Source: Nematostella vectensis (taxonomy: Eukaryota; Cnidaria; Anthozoa; Actiniaria; Edwardsiidae). Taken from it: DNA of 64,000 nucleotides. Location of the stretch: assembly GCF_932526225.1 (NCBI RefSeq), contig NC_064045.1:15620442-15684441 (forward strand), read 5' to 3'. Positions 50,340 through 62,367 of this stretch are shown here, one piece after another. Position 1 is the first letter of the stretch. The number at the start of each line of letters is the position of its first letter. Below the pieces are notes generated by a model, which was not told where the DNA came from, did not search any database, and worked only from the letters and a program-made list of their open reading frames with translations. The translations under genes and the position numbers were made by a program.

Positions 50340-53145
50340 GGCTATCAGCGGGAATCGAACCCGGGTCGCTGCGTTAGTAGTCAAGTGCCCGCAACGAAAG
50401 CCTAACGTGGCATTGCTGAAGGGAATTGTAATGAAAATTACTTTTAATACTATTGGTATCGTAAACTATCCCAAGCAAAGTCACCATCGGACTGGAGGTT
50501 AAATTCGGGAAAAGCTTCAGGGTTACATTCTGGAATTTGTTTTAAGAGTGTAACCTCTAAAAGGTTACAATCAATAATTTTGTTTCCGAATGTAAATTCC
50601 AAAAAGTAACATTAGGAAAAATAAAACAGTATACTCGGAAAAAAAGGTATATCAATCTATCGAGCGCTATGCTCTATGTTAGAATCTACTTAATCAAGTT
50701 ATCCAAGGAATCTAGTTAGTTCTTGTGCGCATAAAATATGTACATGATCCTGAACAAAGCATGAGCACATCAAAGATGCTGAGAGTACATAAAAATGTCC
50801 CTATACCTTCTTTTTATGTCATGACACACCAAGAACAGTATAATTAAGTATCGATATTTAAAAAAAAAAATAAAGAAAAAAAAAAATAGGCTATCAGCGG
50901 GAATCGAACCCGGGTCGCTGCGGTAGTAGTCAAGTGCCCGCAACGAAAGACTAACGTGGCATTGCTGAAGGGAATTGTAATGAAAATTACTTTTAATACT
51001 ATTGGTATCGTAAACTATCCAAAGCAAAGTCACCATCGGACTGGAGGTTATATTCGGGAAAAGCTTCAGGGTTACATTCGGGAATTTGTTTTACGAGTGT
51101 AACCTCCAAAAGGTTACCATCGATAATTTTTTTTCCGAATGTAAATTCCAAAAAAGTAACATTAGGAAAAATTAAACAGTATACTCGGAAAAAAAGGTAT
51201 ATCAATCTATCGAGCGCTATGCTCTATGTTAGAATCTACTTGATCAAGTTATCCAAAGAATCTAGTTAGTTCTTGTGTGCATAAAATATGTACAGGATCC
51301 TGAACAAAGCATGAGCACATCAAAGATTCTGAGAGTACATAAAAATGTCCCTATACCTTCTTTTTATGTCATGACACACCAAGAACAGTATAATTAAGTA
51401 TCGGTATTTAAAAAAAAAAATTAGGAAAAAAAATAGGCTATCAGCGGGAATCGAACCCGGGTCGCTGCGTTAGGAGTCAAGTGCCCGCAACGAAAGACTA
51501 ACGTGGGATTGCTGAAGGGAATTGTAATGAAAATTACTTTTAATACTATTTGTATCGTAAACTATCCCAAGCAAAGTCACCATCGGACTGGAGGTTACAT
51601 TCGGGAAAAGCTTCAGGGTTACATTCGGGAATTTGTTTTACGAGTGTAACCTCCAAAAGGTTACAATCGATAATTTTTTTTCCGAATGTAAATTCTAAAA
51701 AGTAACATTAGGAAAAATAAAACAGTATACTCGTAAAAAAAATGTATATCAATCTATCGAGCGCTATGCTCTATGTTAGAATCTTCTTAATCAAGTTATC
51801 CAAGGAATCTAGTTAGTTCTTGTGTGCATAAAATATGTACAGGATCCTGAACAAAGAATGAGCACATCAAAGATGCTGAGAGTACATAAAAATGTCCCTA
51901 TACCTTCTTTTTATGTCATGACACACCAAGAACAGTATAATTAAGTATAAATATTTAAAAAAAAAAATAAAGAAAAAAAAAGGCTATCAGCGGGAATCGA
52001 ACCCGGGTCTCTGCGTTAGTAGTTAAGTGCCCGCAACGAAAGACTAACGTGGCATTGTTGAAGGGAATTATAATGAAAATTACTTTTAATACTATTGGTA
52101 TCGTAAACTATCCCAAGCAAAGTCACCATCGGACTGGAGGTTACATTCGGGAAAAGCTTCAGGGTTACATTCGGGAATTTGTTTTACGAGTGTAACCTCC
52201 AAAAGGTTACAATCAATAAATTTTTTTCCGAATGTAAATTCCAAAAAGTAACATTAGGAAAAATAAAACAGTATACTCGAAAAAAAAAGGTATATCAATC
52301 TATCGAGCGCTATGCTCTATGTTAGAATCTACTTAATCAAGTTAACCAAGGAATCTAGTTAGTTCTTGTGTGCATAAAATATGTACAGGATCCTGAACAA
52401 AGCATGAGCACATCAAAGATGCTGAGAGTACATCAAAATGTCCCTATACCTTCTTTTTATGTCATGACACACCAAGAACAGTATAATTAAGTATCGATAT
52501 TTAAAAAAAAAAAGAAAGAAAAAAAAATAGGCTATCAGCGGGAATCGAACCCGGGTCGCTGCGTTAGTAGTCAAGTGCCCGCAACGAAAGACTAACGTGG
52601 CATTGCTGAAGGAAATTGTAATGAAAATTACTTTTAATACTATTGGTATCGTCAACTATCCCAAGCAAAGTCACCATCGGACTGGAGGTTACATTCGGGA
52701 AAAGCTTCAGGGTTACATTCGGGAATTTGTTTTACGAGTGTAACCTTCAAAAGGTTACAATCGATAATTTGTTTTCCGAATGTAAATTCCAAAAAGTAAC
52801 ATTAGGAAAATAAAACAGTATACTCGGAAAAAAAGGTATATCAATCTATCGAGCGCTATGCTCTATGTTAGAATCTACTTAATCAAGTTAACCAAGGAAT
52901 CTAGTTAGTTCTTGTGTGCATAAAATATGTACAGGATCCTGAACAAAGCATGAGCACATCAAAGATGCTGAGAGTACATAAAAATGTCCCTATACCTTCT
53001 TTTTATGTCATGACACACCAAGAACAGTATAATTAAGTATCGATATTTAAAAAAAAAATAAAGAAAAAAAAAATTGGCTATCAGCGGGAATCGAACACGG
53101 GTCGCTGCGGTAGTAGTCAAGTGCCCGCAACGAAAGACTAACGTG
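50340..53145 (+). repeat. 17-unit offset duplication, copy 2
   Basis: AAGCCTAACG is at 50398, TTCTGGAATT at 50528, GTGGGATTGC at 51503, TATAAATATT at 51946 and the CACGG variant at 53096. A few private changes (TTAAATTCGGG, TTTAAGAGTG, TTAGGAGTC) show divergence after copying. Confidence 0.85.
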
Positions 53146-56100
53146 GCTCTGCTAAAGGGAATTGTAATGAAAATTACTTTTAATACTATTGGTATCGTAA
53201 ACTATCCAAAGCAAAGTCACCATCGAACTGGAGGTTACATTCGGGAAAAGCTTCAGGGTTACATTCGGGAATTTGTTTTACGAGTGTAACCTCCAAAAGG
53301 TTACAATCGATAATTTTTTTTCCGAATGTAAATTCCAAAAAGTAACATTAGGAAAAATAAAACAGTATACTCGGAAAAAAAGGTATATCAATCTATCGAG
53401 CGCTATGCTCTATGTTAGAATCTACTTAATCAAGTTATCCAAAGAATCTAGTTAGTTCTTGTGCGCATAAAATATGTACAGGATCCTGAACAAAGCATGA
53501 GCACATCAAAGATTCTTAGAGTACATAAAAATGTCCCTATACCTTCTTTTATGTCATGACACACCAAGAACAGTATAATTAAGTATCGGTATTTAAAAAA
53601 AAAAAAAATAAGAAAAAAATTAGGCTATCAGCGGGAATCGAACCCGGGTCGCTGCGTTAGTAGTCAAGTGCCCGCAACGAAAGACTAACGTGGCATTGCT
53701 GAAGGGAATTGTAATGAAAATTACTTTTAATACTATTGGTATCGTAAACTATCCCAAGCAAAGTCACCATCGGACTGGAGGTTACATTCGGGAAAAGCTT
53801 CAGGGTTACATTCGGGAATTTGTTTTACGAGTGTAACCTCCAAAAGGTTACAATCAATAATTTTTTTTCCGAATGTAAATTCCAAAAAGTAACATTAGGA
53901 AAAATAAAACAGTATACTCAGAAAAAAAGGTATATCAATCTATCGAGCGCTATGCTCTATGTTAGAATCTACTTAATCAAGTTATCCAAGGAATCTAGTT
54001 AGTTCTTGTGTGCATAAAATATGTACAGGATCCTGAACAAAGCATGAGCACATCAAAGATGCTGAGAGTACATAAAAATGTCCCTATACCTTCTTTTTAT
54101 GTCATGACACACCAAGAACAGTATAATTAAGTATCGATATTTAAAAAAAAAATAAAGAAAAAAAAAAGGCTATCAGCGGGAATCGAACCCGGGTCCCTGC
54201 GTTAGTAGTTAAGTGCCCGCAACGAAAGACTAACGTGGCATTGTTGAAGGGAATTATAATGAAAATTACTTTTAATACTATTGGTATCGTAAACTATCCC
54301 AAGCAAAGTCACCATCGGACTGGAGGTTACATTCGGGAAAAGCTTCAGGGTTACATTCGGGAATTTGTTTTACGAGTGTAACCTCCAAAAGGTTACAATC
54401 GATAATTTTTTTTTCCGAATGTAAATTCCAAAAAGTAACAGGAAAATAAAACAGTATACTCGGGAAAAAAGGTATATCAATCTATCGAGCGCTATGCTCT
54501 AAGTTAGAATCTACTTAATCAAGTTATCCAAGGAATCTAGTTAGTTCTTGTGTGCATAAAATATGTACAGGATCCTGAACAAAGCATGAGCACATCAAAG
54601 ATGCTGAGAGTACATCAAAATGTCCCTATACCTTCTTTTTATGTCATGACACACCAAGAACAGTATAATTAAGTATCGATATTTTTTAAAAAAAAAATAA
54701 AGAAAAAAAAATAGGCTATCAGCGAGAATCGAACCCCGGTCGCTGCGGTAGTAGTCAAGTGCCCGCAACGAAAGACTAACGTGGCATTGCTGAAGGGAAT
54801 TGTAATGAAAATTACTTTTAATACTATTGGTATCGTAAACTATCCCAAGCAAAGTCACCATCGGACTGGAGGTTACATTCGGGAAAAGCTTTAGGGTTAC
54901 ATTCGGGAATTTGTTTTACGAGTGTAACCTCCAAAAGGTTACAATCGATAATTTTTTTTCCGAATGTAAATTCCAAAAAGTAACATTAGGAAAAATAAAA
55001 CAGTATACTCGGAAATAAAGGTATATCAATCTATCGAGCGCTATGCTCTATGTTAGAATCTACTTAATCAAGTTATCCAAGGAATCTAGTTAGTTCTTGT
55101 GTGCATAAAATATGTACAGGATCCTGAACAAAGCATGAGCACATCAAAGATGCTGAGAGTACATCAAAATGTCCCTATACCTTCTTTTTATGTCATGACA
55201 CACCAAGAACAGTATAATTAAGTATCGATATTTTAAAAAAAAAATAAAGAAAAAAAAATAGGCTATCAGCGGGAATCGAACCCGGGTCGCTGCGTTAGTA
55301 GTCAAGTGCCCGAAACGAAAGACTAACGTGGCATTGCTGAAGGGAATTGTAATGAAAATTACTTTTAATACTATTGGTATCGTAAACTATCCCAAGCAAA
55401 GTCACCATCGGACTGGAGGTTACATTCGGGAAAAGCTTTAGGGTTACATTCGGGAATTTGTTTTACGAGTGTAACCTCCAAAAGGTTACAATCGATAATT
55501 TTTTTTCCGAATGTAAATTCCAAAAAGTAACATTAGGAAAAATAAAACAGTATACTCGGAAAAAAAGGTATATCAATCTATCGAGCGCTATGCTCTATGT
55601 TAGAATCTACTTAATCAAGTTATCCAAGGAATCTAGTTAGTTCTTGTGTGCATAAAATATGTACAGGATCCTGAACAAAGCATGAGCACATCAAAGATGC
55701 TGAGAGTACATAAAAATGTCCCTATACCTTCTTTTTATGTCATGACACACCAAGAACAGTATAATTAAGTATCGATATTTAAAAAAATATTAAGAAAAAA
55801 AAGTAGGCTCTCAGCGGGAATCGAACCCGTGTGGCTGCGTTAGTAGTCAAGTGCCCGCAACGAAAGACTAACGTGGCATTGCTGAAGGGAATTGTAATGA
55901 AAATTACTTTTAATACTATTGGTATCGTAAACTATCCCAAGCAAAGTCACCATCGGACTGGAGGTTACATTCGGGAAAAGCTGTAGGGTTACATTCGGGA
56001 ATTTGTTTTACGAGTGTAACCTCCAAAAGGTTACAATCGATATTTTTTTTCCGAATGTAAATTCCAAAAAGTAACATTAGGAAAATAAATAATTTAATAC

Positions 56101-57083
56101 TATTGGTATCGTAAACTATCCCAAGCAAAGTCACCATCGGACTGGAGGTTAAATTCGGGAAAAGCTTCAGGGTTACATTCGGGACTTTGTTTTTACGAGT
56201 GTAACCTCCAAAAGGTTACAATCGATAATTTTTTTTCCGAATTTAAATTCCAAAAAGTAACATTAGGAAAATAAAACAGTATACTCGGTAAAAAAGGTAT
56301 ATCAATCTATCGTGCGCTATGCTCTATGTTAGAATCTACTTAATCAAGTTATCCAAGGAATCTAGTTAGTTCTTGTGTGCATAAAATATGTACAGGATCC
56401 TGAACAAAGCATGAGCACATCAAAGATGCTGAGAGTACATAAAAATGTCCCTATACCTTCTTTTTATGTCATGACACACCAAGAACAGTATAATTAAGTA
56501 TCGATATTTAAAAAAAAATAAAGAAAAAAAAAATAGGCTATCAGCGGGAATCGAACCCGGGTCGCTGCGTTAGTAGTCAAGTGCCCGCAACGAAAGACTA
56601 ACGTGGCATTGCTGAAGGGAATTGTAATGAAAATTACTTTTAATACTATTGGTATCGTAAACTATCCCAAGCAAAGTCACCATCGGACTGGAGGTTACAT
56701 TCGGGAAAAGCTGTAGGGTTACATTCGGGAATTTGTTTTACGAGTGTAACATCCAAAAGGTTACAATCGATAACTTTTTTTCCGAATGTAAATTCCAAAA
56801 AGTAACATTAGGAAAAATAAAACAGTATACTCGGAAAAAAAGGTATATCAATCTATCGAGCGCTATGCTCTATGTTAGAATCTACTTAATCAAGTTATCC
56901 AAGGAATCTAGTTAGTTCTTGTGTGCATAAAATATGTACAGGATCCTGAACAAAGCATGAGCACATCAAAGATGCTGAGAGTACATAAAAATGTCCCTAT
57001 ACCTTCTTTTTATGTCATGACACACCAAGAACAGTATAATTAAGTATCGATATTTAAAAAAAAAAATAAAGAAAAAAAAAATA
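52616..57083 (+). repeat. Adjacent large duplication, copy 1 (about 4,555 bp)
   Basis: From CTGAAGGAAATTG at about 52,609 the order is TAACCTTCAA (52741), the GAACACGGG unit (53076), a unit with CTTCTTTTATGTC (one T fewer), GGGTCCCTGCG (54168), AAGTAACAGGAAA (5-base deletion near 54,440), GAACCCCGG (54731), and the first 730-bp unit. The series repeats at once to the right. Confidence 0.85.
55806..56535 (+). repeat. Composite 730-bp unit, copy 1
   Basis: The unit is 184 bp longer than normal. The segment from TAATACTATTGG (55911) through the inverted-repeat module to GGAAAATAAA is followed directly by a second TAATACTATTGG (56095), then a second module and the normal body. The join reads AAAATAAATAATTTAATAC. 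The tRNA-like part is also distinct: GGCTCTCAG and CCCGTGTGGCTG. Partial slippage or unequal exchange at short A/T homology is the likely cause. Confidence 0.88.
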
Positions 57084-57169
57084 GGCTATCAGCGGGAATC
57101 GAACCCGGGTCGCTGCGGTAGTAGTCAAGTGCCCGCAACGAAAGACTAACGTAACATTGCTGAAGGAAA

Positions 57170-60100
57170 TTGTAATGAAAATTACTTTTAATACTATTGG
57201 TATCGTCAACTATCCCAAGCAAAGTCACCATCGGACTGGAGGTTACATTCGGGAAAAGCTTCAGGGTTACATTCGGGAATTTGTTTTACGAGTGTAACCT
57301 TCAAAAGGTTACAATCGATAATTTGTTTTCCGAATGTAAATTCCAAAAAGTAACATTAGGAAAATAAAACAGTATACTCGGAAAAAAAGGTATATCAATC
57401 TATCGAGCGCTATGCTCTATGTTAGAATCTACTTAATCAAGTTAACCAAGGAATCTAGTTAGTTCTTGTGTGCATAAAATATGTACAGGATCCTGAACAA
57501 AGCATGAGCACATCAAAGATGCTGAGAGTACATAAAAATGTCCCTATACCTTCTTTTTATGTCATGACACACCAAGAACAGTATAATTAAGTATCGATAT
57601 TTAAAAAAAAAATAAAGAAAAAAAAAATTGGCTATCAGCGGGAATCGAACACGGGTCGCTGCGGTAGTAGTCAAGTGCCCGCAACGAAAGACTAACGTGG
57701 CACTGCTAAAGGGAATTGTAATGAAAATTACTTTTAATACTATTGGTATCGTAAACTATCCAAAGCAAAGTCACCATCGAACTGGAGGTTACATTCGGGA
57801 AAAGCTTCAGGGTTACATTCGGGAATTTGTTTTACGAGTGTAACCTCCAAAAGGTTACAATCGATAATTTTTTTTTCCGAATGTAAATTCCAAAAAGTAA
57901 CATTAGGAAAAATAAAACAGTATACTCGGAAAAAAAGGTATATCAATCTATCGAGCGCTATGCTCTATGTTAGAATCTACTTAATCAAGTTATCCAAAGA
58001 ATCTAGTTAGTTCTTGTGCGCATAAAATATGTACAGGATCCTGAACAAAGCATGAGCACATCAAAGATTCTTAGAGTACATAAAAATGTCCCTATACCTT
58101 CTTTTATGTCATGACACACCAAGAACAGTATAATTAAGTATCGGTATTTTAAAAAAAAAAAATAAGAAAAAAATTAGGCTATCAGCGGGAATCGAACCCG
58201 GGTCGCTGCGTTAGTAGTCAAGTGCCCGCAACGAAAGACTAACGTGGCATTGCTGAAGGGAATTGTAATGAAAATTACTTTTAATACTATTGGTATCGTA
58301 AACTATCCCAAGCAAAGTCACCATCGGACTGGAGGTTACATTCGGGAAAAGCTTCAGGGTTACATTCGGGAATTTGTTTTACGAGTGTAACCTCCAAAAG
58401 GTTACAATCAATAATTTTTTTTCCGAATGTAAATTCCAAAAAGTAACATTAGGAAAAATAAAACAGTATACTCAGAAAAAAAGGTATATCAATCTATCGA
58501 GCGCTATGCTCTATGTTAGAATCTACTTAATCAAGTTATCCAAGGAATCTAGTTAGTTCTTGTGTGCATAAAATATGTACAGGATCCTGAACAAAGCATG
58601 AGCACATCAAAGATGCTGAGAGTACATAAAAATGTCCCTATACCTTCTTTTTATGTCATGACACACCAAGAACAGTATAATTAAGTATCGATATTTAAAA
58701 AAAAAATAAAGAAAAAAAAAAAGGCTATCAGCGGGAATCGAACCCGGGTCCCTGCGTTAGTAGTTAAGTGCCCGCAACGAAAGACTAACGTGGCATTGTT
58801 GAAGGGAATTATAATGAAAATTACTTTTAATACTATTGGTATCGTAAACTATCCCAAGCAAAGTCACCATCGGACTGGAGGTTACATTCGGGAAAAGCTT
58901 CAGGGTTACATTCGGGAATTTGTTTTACGAGTGTAACCTCCAAAAGGTTACAATCGATAATTTTTTTTTCCGAATGTAAATTCCAAAAAGTAACAGGAAA
59001 ATAAAACAGTATACTCGGGAAAAGAGGTATATCAATCTATCGAGCGCTATGCTCTATGTTAGAATCTACTTAATCAAGTTATCCAAGGAATCTAGTTAGT
59101 TCTTGTGTGCATAAAATATGTACAGGATCCTGAACAAAGCATGAGCACATCAAAGATGCTGAGAGTACATCAAAATGTCCCTATACCTTCTTTTTATGTC
59201 ATGACACACCAAGAACAGTATAATTAAGTATCGATATTTTTAAAAAAAAAAATAAAGAAAAAAAAATAGGCTATCAGCGGGAATCGAACCCCGGTCGCTG
59301 CGGTAGTAGTCAAGTGCCCGCAACGAAAGACTAACGTGGCATTGCTGAAGGGAATTGTAATGAAAATTACTTTTAATACTATTGGTATCGTAAACTATCC
59401 CAAGCAAAGTCACCATCGGACTGGAGGTTACATTCGGGAAAAGCTTCAGGGTTACATTCGGGAATTTGTTTTACGAGTGTAACCTCCAAAAGGTTACAAT
59501 CGATAATTTGTTTTCCGAATGTAAATTCCAAAAAGTAACATTAGGAAAATAAAACAGTATACTCGGAAAAAAAGGTATATCAATCTATCGAGCGCTATGC
59601 TCTATGTTAGAATCTACTTAATCAAGTTATCCAAGGAATCTAGTCAGGTCTTGTGTGCATAAAATATGTACAGGATCCTGAACAAAGCATGAGCACATCA
59701 AAGATGCTGAGAGTACATCAAAATGTCCCTATACCTTCTTTTTATGTCATGACACACCAAGAACAGTATAATTAAGTATCGATATTTAAAAAAAAAAAAT
59801 AAAGAAAAAAAAAATAGGCTGTCAGCGGGAATCGAACCCCGGTCGCTGCGGTAGTAGTCATGTGCCCGCAACGAAAGACTAACGTGGCATTGCTGAAGGG
59901 AATTGTAATGAAAATTACTTTTAATACTATTGGTATCGTAAACTATCCCAAGCAAAGTCACCATCGGACTGGAGGTTACATTCGGGAAAAGCTTTAGGGT
60001 TACATTCGGGAATTTGTTTTACGAGTGTAACCTCCAAAAGGTTACAATCGATAATTTTTTTTCCGAATGTAAATTCCAAAAAGTAACATTAGGAAAAATA

Positions 60101-61637
60101 AAACAGTATACTCGGAAAAAAAGGTATATCAATCTATCGAGCGCTATGCTCTATGTTAGAATCTACTTAATCAAGTTATCCAAGGAATCTAGTTAGTTCT
60201 TGTGTGCATAAAATATGTACAGGATCCTGAACAAAGCATGAGCACATCAAAGATGCTGAGAGTACATAAAAATGTCCCTATACCTTCTTTTTATGTCATG
60301 ACACACCAAGAACAGTATAATTAAGTATCGATATTTAAAAAAATATTAAGAAAAAAAAGTAGGCTCTCAGCGGGAATCGAACCCGTGTGGCTGCGTTAGT
60401 AGTCAAGTGCCCGCAACGAAAGACTAACGTGGCATTGCTGAAGGGAATTGTAATGAAAATTACTTTTAATACTATTGGTATCGTAAACTATCCCAAGCAA
60501 AGTCACCATCGGACTGGAGGTTACATTCGGGAAAAGCTGTAGGGTTACATTCGGGAATTTGTTTTACGAGTGTAACCTCCAAAAGGTTACAATCGATATT
60601 TTTTTTCCGAATGTAAATTCCAAAAAGTAACATTAGGAAAATAAATAATTTAATACTATTGGTATCGTAAACTATCCCAAGCAAAGTCACCATCGTACTG
60701 GAGGTTACATTCGGGAAAAGCTTCAGGGTTACATTCGGGACTTTGTTTTTACGAGTGTAACCTCCAAAAGGTTACAATCGATAATTTTTTTTCCGAATTT
60801 AAATTCCAAAAAGTAACATTAGGAAAATAAAACAGTATACTCGGTAAAAAAGGTATATCAATCTATCGAGCGCTATGCTCTATGTTAGAATCTACTTAAT
60901 CAAGTTATCCAAGGAATCTAGTTAGTTCTTGTGTGCATAAAATATGTACAGGATCCTGAACAAAGCATGAGCACATCAAAGATGCTGAGAGTACATAAAA
61001 ATGTCCCTATACCTTCTTTTTATGTCATGACACACCAAGAACAGTATAATTAAGTATCGATATTTAAAAAAAAATAAAGAAAAAAAAATTAGGCTATCAG
61101 CGGGAATCGAACCCGGGTCGCTGCGTTAGTAGTCAAGTGCCCGCAACGAAAGACTAACGTGGCATTGCTGAAGGGAATTGTAATGAAAATTACTTTTAAT
61201 AGTATTGGTATCGTAAACTATCCCAAGCAAAGTCACCATCGGACTGGAGGTTACATTCGGGAAAAGCTGTAGGGTTACATTCGGGAATTTGTTTTACGAG
61301 TGTAACATCCAAAAGGTTACAATCGATAATTTTTTTTTCCGAATGTAAATTCCAAAAAGTAACATTAGGAAAAATAAAACAGTATACTCGGAAAAAAAGG
61401 TATATCAATCTATCGAGCGCTATGCTCTATGTTAGAATCTACTTAATCAAGTTATCCAAGGAATCTAGTTAGTTCTTGTGTGCATAAAATATGTACAGGA
61501 TCCTGAACAAAGCATGAGCACATCAAAGATGCTGAGAGTACATAAAAATGTCCCTATACCTTCTTTTTATGTCATGACACACCAAGAACAGTATAATTAA
61601 GTATCGATATTTAAAAAAATATTAAGAAAAAAAAGTA
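57170..61637 (+). repeat. Adjacent large duplication, copy 2
   Basis: Unit starts 57630, 58177, 58723, 59269, 59817, 60362 and 61092 pair with 53076, 53623, 54168, 54714, 55261, 55806 and 56536 at 4,554-4,556 bp. The unit at 59817 differs from its partner: it carries GAACCCCGG and GTCATGTGCC where 55261 has the ordinary form. Confidence 0.85.
60362..61091 (+). repeat. Composite 730-bp unit, copy 2
   Basis: It has the same junction and tRNA-like variants as the unit at 55806. The two TAATAC starts are at 60467 and 60651, again 184 bp apart. It differs by CATCGTACTGG after the junction. Confidence 0.88.
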
Positions 61638-62367
61638 GGCTCTCAGCGGGAATCGAACCCGTGTGGCTGCGTTAGTAGTCAAGTGCCCGCAACGAAAGAC
61701 TAACGTGGCATTGCTGAAGGGAATTGTAATGAAAATTACTTTTAATACTATTGGTATCGTAAACTATCCCAAGCAAGGTCACCATCGGACTGGAGGTTAC
61801 ATTCGGGAAAAGCTGTAGGGTTACATTCGGGAATTTGTTTTACGAGTGTAACCTCCAAAACGTTACAATCGATATTTTTTTTCCGAATGTAAATTCCAAA
61901 AAGTAACATTAGGAAAATAAATAATTTAATACTATTGGTATCGTAAACTATCCCAAGCAAAGTCACCATCGTACTGGAGGTTACATTCGGGAAAAGCTTC
62001 AGGGTTACATTCGGGACTTTGTTTTTACGAGTGTAACCTCCAAAAGGTTACAATCGATAATTTTTTTTCCGAATTTAAATTCCAAAAAGTAACATTAGGA
62101 AAATAAAACAGTATACTCGGTAAAAAAGGTATATCAATCTATCGAGCGCTATGCTCTATGTTAGAATCTACTTAATCAAGTTATCCAAGGAATCTAGTTA
62201 GTTCTTGTGTGCATAAAATATGTACAGGATCCTGAACAAAGCATGAGCACATCAAAGATGCTGAGAGTACATAAAAATGTCCCTATACCTTCTTTTTATG
62301 TCATGACACACCAAGAACAGTATAATTAAGTATCGATATTTAAAAAAAAATAAAGAAAAAAAAAATA
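61638..62367 (+). repeat. Composite 730-bp unit, copy 3
   Basis: The TAATAC starts are at 61743 and 61927. It shares CATCGTACTGG with copy 2, and lies 1,276 bp after it, so the pair composite unit plus normal unit was itself duplicated (60362-61637 and 61638-62915). A private change is CAAAACGTTACAATC. Confidence 0.88.
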
